Below are positions 16,487 through 26,323 of a stretch of 64,000 nt of DNA, one piece after another (the first letter of the stretch is position 1; every line of letters begins with the position of its first letter). The stretch comes from an uncultured Desulfobacteraceae bacterium (lineage in GTDB: Bacteria > Desulfobacterota > Desulfobacteria > Desulfobacterales > UBA5852), in contig CAJXSL010000012.1 of assembly GCA_913060875.1 (NCBI GenBank), positions 62,001 through 126,000 on the forward strand, given 5' to 3'. Under the pieces are notes generated by a model. The model saw only the letters and a program-made list of their open reading frames with translations, did no database searches and was not told where the DNA came from. The translations under genes were made by a program, and so were the position numbers.

Positions 16487-17770
16487 ATGGCCGATCAAAC
16501 ATATCAGGTTGTATTCCGTGGGCAAATCGTTCCCGACCATAACCGTGACGCGGTGAAAGCCAACCTGGCGAAGCTGTTTAAAACCGATGCGGCCCGCATC
16601 GAACGCCTGTTTACGGGCCAAGCCGTGGTGCTCAAAAAGGGCCTGGGCCGTGAGGAGGGCGAGCGCTATTGTGCGCTTTTGCAAAAAGCGGGCGCACTGT
16701 GCGAGCTCGTGGCGACATCCGCGACCCCGCCGCCCCCTCCGGTCGCACACCAATCGCGGCAACATGCCGACATTGCCCCGCAAAGGGATGCCGGCGATTC
16801 CGCGGCTCCAGCGGTTAAAAATCCTGCTGTTTCGGCTGAGGCACCGAGTGGAAACCAGCGGGGCGCCGCAACAGAGGACAAGGCCAAAAGAGTTCAGACC
16901 GGCGATCTCCAGCAAACCCTGGGCACTCTCAAGAAAAAGGTGCGGGATATCGATTCCGAGGAGGCCGGCCGCAAGATGGCGTCGCTGGTGGAAGGCGCCG
17001 CCGCCTCAATCCAGTCCGAAAGGGTGAAAACGGGTGTCGCCGCCATTAAACAGAACAAGATTGCCTGGGCGGCGGCCGGTATGGCCATCATCGTTCTTAC
17101 TGTCCTGGTGTTGACCCTTGGCGGCAGTTCCAAACCCATGCCGATCGAAGCCGACGTGTTCACCCCTTTCATGCAGCAATACAACCGGGAAATTCGAAAT
17201 GCCGATCTTGGCAGCGCCGGCACCATGTCGCTCATCGCTCTGGCCCGGGATGTCGTCGAGGATATGGGGTATGATTTCGACCGCACCCTTCTTTTCTGGC
17301 TGCTCCATAAAGACCTTGTGGAAACCAAGGGGGGGATGGATGTCTATGCCGCCATTCTGGTCGAACCGGCAGCGGTGGCGGTTGCCGCCGACCTGTCCGG
17401 CATCGGGGAACTCATTGCACCGGAAACCCAACAGGTTTTCAAAAAGGTGACCGATCTCCCCCAGGGCGTGGACCTGCTGCCGATTCGTATGGTCAAGGCC
17501 TGTCCGGCAACGGGGGCGTTGCTCAAACAAGCGGATATGCTCAACGTGATGGAAGACAATGGGGTGGCCATCAATGCCGCGCAGCCGGATCTGGCGATCG
17601 CCGACACCTTTTTCGGGCTGGAGCGGGCCGGCCTGATCAAGATTCACCGTCGCTGGGATGACGACGTCCAGTACAGTGATATTGAAATCCTGGACAGGGA
17701 CACCCTGAACACCCTTGAAGGGAAACTGGTCTACATGGAAGCAATGCGGAAGGAATTCGTCGGCCGGTAG
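16487..17770 (+). CDS. Hypothetical single-pass membrane protein with N-terminal alpha/beta domain
   Basis: This is a 427-residue protein. Residues 1-75 form a compact domain (YQVVFRGQIVPDH, then A-N-L-A-K-L-F-K and V-V-L-K-K-G-L) that I associate with the N-termini of various proteobacterial membrane proteins but cannot name. A Pro/Ala-rich linker (about 76-140) and a charged helical stretch follow, then one transmembrane segment (about 188-208), then a C-terminal domain of about 215 residues with no motif I recognise. The topology suggests a cytoplasmic N-domain and a periplasmic C-domain. It is 17 nt upstream of the DUF457-like gene. Confidence 0.8.
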   Translation: MADQTYQVVFRGQIVPDHNRDAVKANLAKLFKTDAARIERLFTGQAVVLKKGLGREEGERYCALLQKAGALCELVATSATPPPPPVAHQSRQHADIAPQRDAGDSAAPAVKNPAVSAEAPSGNQRGAATEDKAKRVQTGDLQQTLGTLKKKVRDIDSEEAGRKMASLVEGAAASIQSERVKTGVAAIKQNKIAWAAAGMAIIVLTVLVLTLGGSSKPMPIEADVFTPFMQQYNREIRNADLGSAGTMSLIALARDVVEDMGYDFDRTLLFWLLHKDLVETKGGMDVYAAILVEPAAVAVAADLSGIGELIAPETQQVFKKVTDLPQGVDLLPIRMVKACPATGALLKQADMLNVMEDNGVAINAAQPDLAIADTFFGLERAGLIKIHRRWDDDVQYSDIEILDRDTLNTLEGKLVYMEAMRKEFVGR

Positions 17771-17787
17771 GAAGGCGCAATACGCTC

Positions 17788-18348
17788 ATGACCTTTATCG
17801 GCCACAGCCTGGTGGGGGCCTCCCTGGCCCAGGCCACCATCCCTGCCGGGGCTTCCTGGAAACAATGGGTCTTCATTATCAACCTCTATGTGCTTGTGGC
17901 CTTTTTCCCCGACCTCCCCTTTCCCGGCTGGGGGCATTTCCGCTACGATTTCAGTCATAGCCTGTTTGTGAATCTGGCCCTGATCATACCCCTGACCCTG
18001 CTGGGCTGCTATTACCGATCCCGGAAAGACTTTGCGTCTTATCCGCTGCTGTTGGGAGCGGCCCTGGCCTGGTTGACCCATTTCCCTCTGGATGCCATGT
18101 ACAACCACGGTCGCGGCGTGGCCATATACTGGCCGTTTTCGGAGGCGGCCCTCAATTTGCCGCTGCCCTGGTTCGCCACCCTGGATATGAGCCAGCCGTT
18201 GACGTCAGCCTACAATGCGCGGGTGTTTCTGGTGGAGGCCCTGTTCTATCTGCCGGTACTGGCGACCGCCATTCTGGCGCGCTATTTATGGCTGAGGCGG
18301 AGACGGCCGACCGGGCATGCTGCCGGATCGTCGGGCCATTCAAGGTGA
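17788..18348 (+). CDS. YdjM/DUF457-like membrane protein (putative metal-dependent hydrolase)
   Basis: This 186-residue protein has four to five hydrophobic segments and dispersed His/Asp residues typical of the YdjM/DUF457 membrane-bound putative hydrolases: H6 near the N-terminus, F-F-P-D-L-P-F, S-H-S-L-F, and T-H-F-P-L-D-A-M-Y-N-H-G. The spacing fits a metal site at the membrane face. Substrate unknown. It is closely linked to the preceding gene and is followed after 8 nt by the DUF1571/LolA-like gene, so all three may be co-transcribed. Confidence 0.75.
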   Translation: MTFIGHSLVGASLAQATIPAGASWKQWVFIINLYVLVAFFPDLPFPGWGHFRYDFSHSLFVNLALIIPLTLLGCYYRSRKDFASYPLLLGAALAWLTHFPLDAMYNHGRGVAIYWPFSEAALNLPLPWFATLDMSQPLTSAYNARVFLVEALFYLPVLATAILARYLWLRRRRPTGHAAGSSGHSR

Positions 18349-18356
18349 GCAATACG

Positions 18357-19115
18357 ATGTCAATGGATCATGGGGCTCCTTTTGGACGGTTTGAACGCAT
18401 GCGATGTGCAATGGCATATCTTTTGAGCTGTTTGCTGTTGCTGCCTACCGCTACGGCGTCAGCCGGCGCCCCGGGCTTTGCAACGGTGCTGGCCGGCATG
18501 AAAGCCAAGATGACCGCCACCAACGACTACCAGTGTCGCTTGGAAACCCGGTCGGCCAAGGGCAATGAGACACGGGATGTCGTTCTGGCCTACTTCTACC
18601 GCCGACCGGCACGCATTCGAATGGAAGTGCTGGAAGGGCCCTATTCCGGATCCCTTCTGATCTACAATGGCGAAACGGATGCCGGCAAAGTGCGCGTCCT
18701 GGCCGGCAACCGCCTGGTGGCCTTTCTCCAGCGGATGCTCTACGGGGAATATTTCGCGGTGGATCACGAATGGGTCGTGGACTTGCGGGGCAATGGCATC
18801 CATGAATCCCACTGGCCGCATTTTATCAAGACCCATGAAGCCTACCTGAGTAAGGGGACCAGTCGGTTTATGCGAGAAGAGGTGTTGGATGGCCGTGTGG
18901 TGTATGTCTACCGACTCGTTTCGGATTCCCCGGAGGAGACTATGGCCGTCAAACGGGAAGACCTCTGGGTGGATGCGGAATCCTTTTTCCCGGTCCGGTA
19001 TTTTCAGTACGACGAGGCCGGCCGGTTGATTCGGAAGGCCGTCACTAAGAAATTGCGTTTCAACACCGGGATCAATGAGCGGCTTTTTATAGAATTTTAC
19101 CCTGACATGGATTAG
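18357..19115 (+). CDS. DUF1571 / LolA-like exported protein
   Basis: This protein of about 252 residues has an N-terminal signal sequence (hydrophobic core LLSCLLLLPTATASA) and a pattern resembling the LolA/LolB-like lipoprotein-carrier fold: alternating strands with YQCRLETRSAKG, Y-F-Y-R-R-P-A-R-I-R-M-E and G-S-L-L-I-Y-N-G. This matches my recollection of DUF1571. It would be periplasmic and bind a lipid or lipid-like ligand. The start chosen at 18357 follows AAGGTGAG, eight nt after the previous stop; the frame extends further upstream into the previous gene. Confidence 0.75.
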   Translation: MSMDHGAPFGRFERMRCAMAYLLSCLLLLPTATASAGAPGFATVLAGMKAKMTATNDYQCRLETRSAKGNETRDVVLAYFYRRPARIRMEVLEGPYSGSLLIYNGETDAGKVRVLAGNRLVAFLQRMLYGEYFAVDHEWVVDLRGNGIHESHWPHFIKTHEAYLSKGTSRFMREEVLDGRVVYVYRLVSDSPEETMAVKREDLWVDAESFFPVRYFQYDEAGRLIRKAVTKKLRFNTGINERLFIEFYPDMD

Positions 19116-19207
19116 CGCCTATCATAAAATACGGATTTTGAACCCACGATGATACAGAATTAATCGCGTTTTCGACCTGACCTCTACCTGTTAGAAAGGA
19201 ACCTGAG

Positions 19208-20212
19208 ATGACCTTGCGCGCCTACCAGCGACCCTTGCTGCTGACGACCTTTTTGGTGCTAATTACATGCCTTGCCGCCCATGCCGAAGACACGGCTCTG
19301 GGTGAAAACGGATTCGCTCGCTTGGATGTGGGCAAAACCTATGTGAATCTTCCATCCGAAGGCGCGGTGATCACGTGGTTTTTGGAACCCTACGGTGAGA
19401 CCGAAAATCGACTCTGGGGCGAGAATATCGAGGTTGCCGGTGGGGTGCGGCTGAGAGGTCTTGATACAACCCCCGAAGACAACACCCGCTTCGAGGCGGA
19501 GTTTAACTACCTGGCGGCCGATGCCACAAATAGAGAAACGGGTTATCTGGTGTTGCCCGGACTTACGATACCGCTCGGTTTTTTTGCCATCGACGGTTCG
19601 GGGGGCGCCAACGGCACCTTAGGCATCATCAATACCGCCGTGTTCGAAACAGACTATTCGCAGTGGGGGGTTGACCTTAAACTGGCCAGAGATATGGACG
19701 TTGCCGGTGCAAAGTCCCTGACCTTTTACACGGGGTTGACCTATTTCAACACGGAGCTGTCTAATGATTTTGACCTCATCGAAGACGGTGTCACGATTCC
19801 CGTCTATCTCGAAGACGAAATCGACACGGACTACTACGGGTGTATGGTTGGGATTGACGCCGCTTTCCCTCTGGCAGACGGGCTGGTGTTCGACATCGGT
19901 GGGCGCCTGGACTTGCTCTATGCCGATGCCCAAATGACCGCGCGCCAGAACCTGAATTTTTTTCCTCCCGTCAATGTTATAAGGGTCGACGATTCCGAGG
20001 ATAAGCTGGCCGGACGGGTGCAGGCCCACATGGGTTTTCGCTATGATTGGCACCCCGCAGTATTCGGCATCGGTGCATCGGCCAGCTATCTTTCCTATCA
20101 GCCTTATGCCGAGCATCCTAACTCTGTTAACACGGCGCTGACCCCCTCCCATATCGAAGATGACGACATGTTAAGTTTTGCCTTCAATATTTCCATGTGT
20201 GTTACCTTTTAG
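19208..20212 (+). CDS. Outer-membrane beta-barrel protein
   Basis: This 334-residue protein begins with a signal peptide (cleaved near AHA-ED). The rest is alternating hydrophobic/polar strands separated by acidic loops, ending in an aromatic C-terminal residue (C-V-T-F), as expected of a beta-barrel assembled by BAM. No porin or TonB motif is visible. The function could be an adhesin, porin or envelope-stability protein. Its own GAAAGGA ribosome binding site and a 92-nt gap separate it from the DUF1571 gene. Confidence 0.8.
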   Translation: MTLRAYQRPLLLTTFLVLITCLAAHAEDTALGENGFARLDVGKTYVNLPSEGAVITWFLEPYGETENRLWGENIEVAGGVRLRGLDTTPEDNTRFEAEFNYLAADATNRETGYLVLPGLTIPLGFFAIDGSGGANGTLGIINTAVFETDYSQWGVDLKLARDMDVAGAKSLTFYTGLTYFNTELSNDFDLIEDGVTIPVYLEDEIDTDYYGCMVGIDAAFPLADGLVFDIGGRLDLLYADAQMTARQNLNFFPPVNVIRVDDSEDKLAGRVQAHMGFRYDWHPAVFGIGASASYLSYQPYAEHPNSVNTALTPSHIEDDDMLSFAFNISMCVTF

Positions 20213-20283
20213 GCGGAGGTGTCGAATTTCGGAGAGAAGGTAGCTGATATTGTTAAAAAGATTTTACGAATAGGTGCCTCGAT

Positions 20284-21186
20284 ATGCCGCTGACCGGACC
20301 ATCACCAGATCTGACGGGAGCCGCCTTGATTCTTGAGGGCGGCGGCCTGCGGGGTAACTACACTGCCGGTGTTTTACGGTATTTCATGGACCAGGGGCTC
20401 TACTTCCCCTACGTGGTCGGGGTGTCCATGGGGGCCTGCAATGGCTCCAATTATGTGGCCCGGCAGCCGGAGCGCAACCGCATCGTCAACACCCGTTTCG
20501 TCAGGGATTCCCGTTTTCTCAGTTATCGGCGGCTGCTGGCCGGCGGTGGTCTCTTCGGGATGCCGTTTGTCTTCGGCACCATTCCCTTAAAGCTGGTCCC
20601 TTTTGATTTCGACCAATTTTTTGCCAATGATCAGCGGCATGTTATCACGGTGACCGATTGCGCCACGGGTGCCCCGCGTTATTACGAAAAAAAGGATCTC
20701 GGACGACGGCATTTTTTGCGTATCCTCCAGGCCGGCTGCAGCCTGCCGCTTCTGCAGAAGCCCGTGCGGTTCGATGGCCGCGTGTTGATGGACGGCGGCA
20801 TCGCCGACCCCATCCCTTTGGGCCAAAGCATGGCCGACGGCAATACCCGCCATGTCCTGATCCTGACCCAGCCCCGGGGCTACATCAAGAAAGCATCTCC
20901 TTTTGCCGCCTTCGTCCGCCTGCGCTACGGGCATTATCCGGCCCTGGTCCATTCGTTTGCCCATCGGCACCAGCGTTACAACGAAACCATGACCCGGCTG
21001 GACGAGCTCGAAGCGCGCGCGGCCATTTTTACCATACGCCCGAAGGCTCCCCTGGCGGTTGGGCGAGCCGAGCGCAACAAAGACAAACTCTACGCCATCT
21101 ATGATATGGGGTACCATGATGCGGCGGCGCAATATGATGCCCTGAAGGGCTATCTGAGTCGGCCGCCTGAGGGGGGCCGCCCGTAA
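20284..21186 (+). CDS. Patatin-like phospholipase
   Basis: This is a 300-residue protein of the patatin family. The oxyanion hole G-G-G-L-R-G (about 19-24), the nucleophile elbow G-V-S48-M-G and the catalytic Asp170 in D-G-G form the Ser-Asp dyad. Such enzymes hydrolyse membrane phospholipids or other acyl esters. No signal peptide is visible, so it is probably cytoplasmic or inner-membrane associated. It lies 71 nt after the beta-barrel gene. Confidence 0.92.
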   Translation: MPLTGPSPDLTGAALILEGGGLRGNYTAGVLRYFMDQGLYFPYVVGVSMGACNGSNYVARQPERNRIVNTRFVRDSRFLSYRRLLAGGGLFGMPFVFGTIPLKLVPFDFDQFFANDQRHVITVTDCATGAPRYYEKKDLGRRHFLRILQAGCSLPLLQKPVRFDGRVLMDGGIADPIPLGQSMADGNTRHVLILTQPRGYIKKASPFAAFVRLRYGHYPALVHSFAHRHQRYNETMTRLDELEARAAIFTIRPKAPLAVGRAERNKDKLYAIYDMGYHDAAAQYDALKGYLSRPPEGGRP

Positions 21187-21241
21187 TTCTGGGGTATCGA
21201 GACGGCCGACATGAAGGGCAGAAATCCAAAGAATTTTGCCA

Positions 21242-23887
21242 TCATATGATTTCGCGGATTTTCTGGGATATGGCGTCCAGGGTAAACGGCTTCTGGATAA
21301 ACCCGTTGCAACCGCTTTTCAGAATCTCCGCCGCCTGGCCGTCGATGCTGTACCCGCTGGACAAGAGGGTTTTGACTTCCGGATCGATGGTCTTGAGGTG
21401 CTCAAATAGCTCGCGGCCGCTCATTCCCGGCATGATCATGTCCAGAATGACCAGGGCGATGGCATTTTTGTTACGGTGGTAGATATCGATGGCTTCCTGG
21501 CCCGTGCGGGCGGTCAGCATGGTGTAGCCCAGTCGCTCCAGCATCTGGGTGCCGACGCTTAAAATCATTTCCTCGTCATCCACCAGAAGAAGTGTTTCAT
21601 TTCCGACCAGTCGTTCCGCCGTTTGACTGGATTTTACGACGGCGGGCTGATTTGAGGCCGGCAGAAAGATGGTAAAGGTGGTTCCCCGGGATTCGCCACT
21701 AGATACTTCGATGATGCCTTGGTGGTTGGTGACGATCCCGTAGGCCGAAGCCAGGCCCAACCCTGTGCCGGCGCCCACCTCCTTGGTGGTAAAAAAGGGA
21801 TCGAAAATGCGTTGCTGGGTTTCGGCATCCATGCCGATGCCGGTATCGGACACCGTGATTTCGACATAGCGTCCCGGCTTGAGATTGTAGGCCGCCACCC
21901 GTTTGGTGTCCAGGTCGGCCAAGCCGGTTGTTATTGTCAGGGTCCCGCCCTGAGGCATGGCCTGCCATGCGTTGACGAACAGGTTGAGCAGCACCTGTTC
22001 CAGTTGGCCTTCATCCGCTTCCACGGTGGGAATATCCGGCTGGCAGTGCGTTTGGATGGTGAGTTCTTTCTTGGTGCGACCAAAGAGTGCCACCGTGTGA
22101 TCAACGAGCCGGTTGATATCGATGGGTTGGATTTCGTACTTGCCCTCCCGGGCAAATCCCAGGAGACGATTGGTCAATTCCACGGCGCGTTGAAGATAGC
22201 CTTCGATTTCCTCGAGACGACCGGCTTGCGGATGCTGCATGGGAAGGTCGTCAAGCAGGAGGCCGACGGTTCCCTGAATGCCCATCAGCAGGTTGTTGAA
22301 GTCGTGGGCCACCCCGCCGGCAAGGGTGCCGATGGCCTCCAGGCGCTGAGCGCGCTGGAGTTGGGCTTCGGTGCGCTGGCGTTCTTCCTCCAGGCGTTTC
22401 ACTTCGGTAATATCGGTGGCCATTTCCAGCATGACATAGCGGTTGTTCAGCCATTTGATGGCGCGATCGTAGTTGATAAACCACTTGCCGGTGGTGGGGT
22501 TCTGGGATTCGTAGGCAATGGTGCCGCTGGGCTGGCCGTTGGCATCGAGCAATTCGTCCACGCGGCAATCACTGCAGGGGGAATCGACCTCCCGCAGGGC
22601 CTTCCAACATTTTTCCCCCACCAGGTTTTCCCCATAATGCTCCCGCATATAACGGTTGCAAAAAAGAATTTCCCGGGTTTCCAGATCCGTCACATGGATG
22701 ACCGCTTCGATGCCATCCAGAACGGTCAGGAGGGTTTTGTGGGAGTCCCGCAGGGCCGCCTCGGCGCTCAGCCGGTTGGTGATATCGCGGGCCAATACCA
22801 GAACGGCCTTTTCCTCTTTCAGCTCGATGATGCCGAGGCGCATTTCCACCGGCAGAAACCTTCCGTCTTTTTTCAGCAGGTTCGATTGGTGGGTCAGTTG
22901 CTTGTGGCGGATCAGCTCATCCATGGTGGCGTCAAAGCCCTGTCCGTCGTAGCGGGTATCGATTTGGGCGAACGACATGGACAGCATCGTCTCCCGGCGA
23001 TACCCCAAAGCCGTGCAGGCCTGCTGATTGATGTCCAGAAAGCGGCCGTTCAAATCGTGAACGAAGATAGCGTCGGCCGCCTGGTTGATCAGGGCCCGGA
23101 ACCGTTCTTCACTCTGGCGGAGGGCGATTTCCGCTTCCCGGCGCTCCTTGATTTCGTCTTCCAACTGGCGGTTGGCATTTTCGAGCGATCGCTGGCGCGT
23201 CTGCACTTTATCGCCCATGGCGCGGAACTTGGCCACGATGGTGCGCATTTCCAGCTGCTTAAACTTAGGGAAGGTATAGGCATAGTTGCCCTGGGACAGT
23301 TTTTCGATCCCCTGGATCAGGAGATTGAGGGGATGACGCAGGTAACGGCGGACGAAAAGGCTGGTGATGACGGTCAGTATGACGACAATGAGCAGTGTAT
23401 TGCGCAGATTGGACCACAGGAGGGTCCGCAGGCGGTTTTGATAAGGGCGGGGCGTCAGCCCGACCGTCACGCTGCCGATGACCCGCTGATTGAAGATGAT
23501 GGGGCGCTCTTTGAAGAGCAGTTGATCCATATCGATTTCATGTGCTTCGAACAATACCTGTTGATTCGTGGTGTCTTTAATGCGCATCAACGCCACCAGA
23601 TCCCCGCGCATGAAAGAGTCGGCAATCCGGCGCACACCTTCCTCATCCATGGACCAGACCGGCAGGGCCAGGCTGTCGACGAGATAAGATACGTATTCCT
23701 CGGCCTTTTCCTCAAGCTCGGTATGGGCGCTGCGGGAGACAAACCAGTAAGTCAAACCATAAAGCAGGGCGGATGGCACCAGAACGGCCAGGACAAGGCT
23801 GATGGTCAGGTCTCGCGTTATGGTATGCTGCAGGAACGATGTTTTTGTGTTGTTCAGCCCCGATGCTGAACCCTTGGTTTGATTCAT
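21242..23887 (-). CDS. Hybrid sensor histidine kinase/response regulator with two PAS domains
   Basis: This 881-residue protein has two transmembrane helices (about 28-50 and 165-187) around a periplasmic sensor of about 115 residues, a HAMP-like linker, PAS domains (about 260-385 and 385-505), a HisKA domain with phosphorylated His in A-H-D-F-N-N-L-L, a HATPase domain (N, G1 and G2 boxes, with D-T-G-I-G-M and G-A-G-T-G-L-G-L-A-S-A) and a C-terminal receiver (about 760-880, phosphoacceptor Asp in I-L-D-M-I-M-P-G). The second PAS contains several cysteines (CW...C-S-D-C). No DNA-binding partner gene is adjacent, so its output acts through another protein. It is convergent with the patatin gene. 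Confidence 0.93.
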   Translation of the reverse strand: MNQTKGSASGLNNTKTSFLQHTITRDLTISLVLAVLVPSALLYGLTYWFVSRSAHTELEEKAEEYVSYLVDSLALPVWSMDEEGVRRIADSFMRGDLVALMRIKDTTNQQVLFEAHEIDMDQLLFKERPIIFNQRVIGSVTVGLTPRPYQNRLRTLLWSNLRNTLLIVVILTVITSLFVRRYLRHPLNLLIQGIEKLSQGNYAYTFPKFKQLEMRTIVAKFRAMGDKVQTRQRSLENANRQLEDEIKERREAEIALRQSEERFRALINQAADAIFVHDLNGRFLDINQQACTALGYRRETMLSMSFAQIDTRYDGQGFDATMDELIRHKQLTHQSNLLKKDGRFLPVEMRLGIIELKEEKAVLVLARDITNRLSAEAALRDSHKTLLTVLDGIEAVIHVTDLETREILFCNRYMREHYGENLVGEKCWKALREVDSPCSDCRVDELLDANGQPSGTIAYESQNPTTGKWFINYDRAIKWLNNRYVMLEMATDITEVKRLEEERQRTEAQLQRAQRLEAIGTLAGGVAHDFNNLLMGIQGTVGLLLDDLPMQHPQAGRLEEIEGYLQRAVELTNRLLGFAREGKYEIQPIDINRLVDHTVALFGRTKKELTIQTHCQPDIPTVEADEGQLEQVLLNLFVNAWQAMPQGGTLTITTGLADLDTKRVAAYNLKPGRYVEITVSDTGIGMDAETQQRIFDPFFTTKEVGAGTGLGLASAYGIVTNHQGIIEVSSGESRGTTFTIFLPASNQPAVVKSSQTAERLVGNETLLLVDDEEMILSVGTQMLERLGYTMLTARTGQEAIDIYHRNKNAIALVILDMIMPGMSGRELFEHLKTIDPEVKTLLSSGYSIDGQAAEILKSGCNGFIQKPFTLDAISQKIREII

Positions 23888-24160
23888 ATGGCGTCTCTGG
23901 GGACAAATTCCATGGCTGGCGTTCCCGAATGCCGCCGGTGATGTTTTGGGTTGACGGTGTCATGACGGGCGCCGGATGTTGAATAGCGTGCCTGTGGCTA
24001 CCCTTTGCAGTTACCACAAAGCGGCCCGGGGTTCAATTGGCCGGTGTTGGGTTGAGGGACGGAACTATTTTAATCTGCTGGTTTTTATGCTTATATGCAG
24101 CGGCGACCATCATCGCGCACGTCCATTTCCAACCTCTAACTGTTTTCCGAGGGCTATTTC

Positions 24161-26323
24161 ATGCAAGCAAACTTCAGTGTCTGGAGATGTCAGAACGGGA
24201 TACCTCATGTGGAAGCCGCCGACGTCGTTGGTATGTACCAGGGGCAGGGTTATGTGCATGCCCGAGACCGCGGCATGCAGCTGTTGCTGATGCGCATTCT
24301 GGGACAGGGCCGCGCTTCGGAATTCCTGGATGCCAGCGAGGAAATGCTGGCCGTGGACACCTTCTTCCGCCGCATGAACTGGGGCGGGAATCCTCAAAAG
24401 GTCCTCGATGCGCTGGGGCCGGAGGAGCGGCGTCAGTTGGAGGCCTATTGCGAGGGCGTCAATATGGGCCTCAAAGAAAAATTGCCCTGGGAATATAAGC
24501 TGTTGGGGTACCGTCCGGATCCGTGGTCGCCGGATGATGTCGTTCTCCTGTTTCGCATGGTGGGCTACCTGACGCTGGCCCAGTCCCAGACCGAGGTGGA
24601 GCGGCTGTTGGTGGAAATGGTGCAGGCCGGCCTTCCCCTGGAGAGGCTGGAAGAGCTGTTTCCGGGGAATCTCGAGGGGCTGGATGTCGACCTTTTGAAA
24701 AGGGTCAGGCTTGGCGAGCGTATCGTGCCCCCGGACGCGTTGTGGGCCATTGCCGCCCCGCGCATGATGGCTTCCAACAACTGGGTGGTGTCCGGCCGCA
24801 AGACGGCCAGCGGCAAACCCATCCTGGCCAACGACCCCCACCTGGAGGCGAACCGGCTGCCAAATGTCTGGTGCGAACTGGTGCTGACCTGCGATGAGCG
24901 GTCAGTCATGGGGGCCTCCATGCCTGGGATGCCAGGCATGCTGGTGGGGCGCAGCCCGGATCTGGCCTGGGGGGCCACCTATGCCTTCGCGGACGCATCG
25001 GACAGTTGGATCGAGCATTGCCGCAACGGATGTTGTTATCGTGAAAAAGACGACACCTGGCAGCCCTTTCAGGTCCGTAAAGAAACGGTCAAACGCAAGA
25101 AGAAGCCGCCGGTGGAAATCACCTTCTATGAAAACGAGCACGGCGTCCTGGACGGCGACCCCAACCAGGAGGGCTACTACCTGGCCACGCGCTGGGCGCC
25201 GGGCGAACGCGGGGATGCCGCACTGAAGGCCGTTTTCGAGATCGGTCAAACCGATTCAGTGGTGGACGCCATGACGTCCTTTGGAAAAATTGAAAGCGCC
25301 TGGAGTTATGTTTTTGTGGACCGTCACGGCGATATCGGCTACCAGATGACCGGGCTGGTGCCCCGCCGCCGTGCCGGCGTCAGCGGCTTCGTGCCCCTGC
25401 CGGGCTGGGTGGCGGACAATGACTGGCAGGGGTTTTTGAGCCCCGAGGAGATGCCCCGGGCCCTGAATCCCGACGAAGGCTTCATCGCCACAGCCAACCA
25501 GGACCTCAATGCCCTGGGGACGGCCAACCCCATCAACATTCCCATGGGCGCCTACCGGGCCGAACGCATCGAAGATCTGCTCCGGCAGGGCGACAATTTC
25601 ACCGTGGCCGATATGACCGCCATGCATTTCGACCTCTATTCCCTCCAGGCGGAGCGTTTCATGGCGATCCTGGAGCCCCTGCTGCCGGCAACCCCCCAGG
25701 GCGAAATACTCAAAGGCTGGGATTATTGCTACGATGCAAAATCCAAGGGGGCCTTCCTTTTCGAACGCTTCTACCAGGCGTTGTACCGGGAGGTCTTTGG
25801 CCGGTGCGGTATGGGGGAAAAGGTGATTGATTACATGGCCGCGCACACGGGGGTCTTTGTTGATTTTTACGAGAATTTCGACCGGATATTGTTGGCTGAG
25901 GAATCCAGCTGGTTTGGCGGGCAGACCCGGGAAGCCATCTACCGGAAGGCGGCCGCGCAGGCGCTTACGGTCGAACCCCGGGAGTGGGCACAGGATCGCC
26001 GGGTCATGATGGCCCATATCCTGCTGGGGGGCAAGCTGCCGGGATTTGCCGGTTTCGACCGGGGGCCCCTGATCGGCATCGGCGGTCGGGCCACCGTCCA
26101 CCAAGGGCAGATTTACGAAAGCGGGGGGCGCGTGACGACCTTCATGCCCTCCCTCCGCTGGGTGACGGACATGGCCGAGGCCGATCTACATTCCAACCTG
26201 GCCGGAGGACCGTCGGACCGGCGGTTTTCCAAATGGTATGTTTCCGATCTGGCCAACTGGCAGGCGGGCCGTTACAAGACGGTTTCGCCGGATGGCGATG
26301 GGGCACGGTTGCCTTTCCCATGA
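24161..26323 (+). CDS. Penicillin acylase family (Ntn hydrolase) protein without signal peptide
   Basis: This 720-residue protein of the S45 family opens with W-R-C-Q-N-G-I-P-H-V-E-A-A and contains the autocatalytic cleavage site A-S-N-N-W-V-V-S-G. Ser205 would become the N-terminal nucleophile, with Asn and N-D-P-H-L nearby. Known members (penicillin G acylase, homoserine-lactone acylases) are usually exported; here no signal sequence is visible after the start at 24161 (GAGGG ribosome binding site). It may therefore be cytoplasmic, or the true start lies elsewhere. It overlaps the HAD phosphatase gene by 4 nt, implying coupled translation. The substrate is unknown. Confidence 0.9.
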   Translation: MQANFSVWRCQNGIPHVEAADVVGMYQGQGYVHARDRGMQLLLMRILGQGRASEFLDASEEMLAVDTFFRRMNWGGNPQKVLDALGPEERRQLEAYCEGVNMGLKEKLPWEYKLLGYRPDPWSPDDVVLLFRMVGYLTLAQSQTEVERLLVEMVQAGLPLERLEELFPGNLEGLDVDLLKRVRLGERIVPPDALWAIAAPRMMASNNWVVSGRKTASGKPILANDPHLEANRLPNVWCELVLTCDERSVMGASMPGMPGMLVGRSPDLAWGATYAFADASDSWIEHCRNGCCYREKDDTWQPFQVRKETVKRKKKPPVEITFYENEHGVLDGDPNQEGYYLATRWAPGERGDAALKAVFEIGQTDSVVDAMTSFGKIESAWSYVFVDRHGDIGYQMTGLVPRRRAGVSGFVPLPGWVADNDWQGFLSPEEMPRALNPDEGFIATANQDLNALGTANPINIPMGAYRAERIEDLLRQGDNFTVADMTAMHFDLYSLQAERFMAILEPLLPATPQGEILKGWDYCYDAKSKGAFLFERFYQALYREVFGRCGMGEKVIDYMAAHTGVFVDFYENFDRILLAEESSWFGGQTREAIYRKAAAQALTVEPREWAQDRRVMMAHILLGGKLPGFAGFDRGPLIGIGGRATVHQGQIYESGGRVTTFMPSLRWVTDMAEADLHSNLAGGPSDRRFSKWYVSDLANWQAGRYKTVSPDGDGARLPFP

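Noticed and set aside
21719-23869. Plus-strand ORF of 716 residues
   Set aside because: Antisense shadow of the hybrid histidine kinase; no domain recognised.
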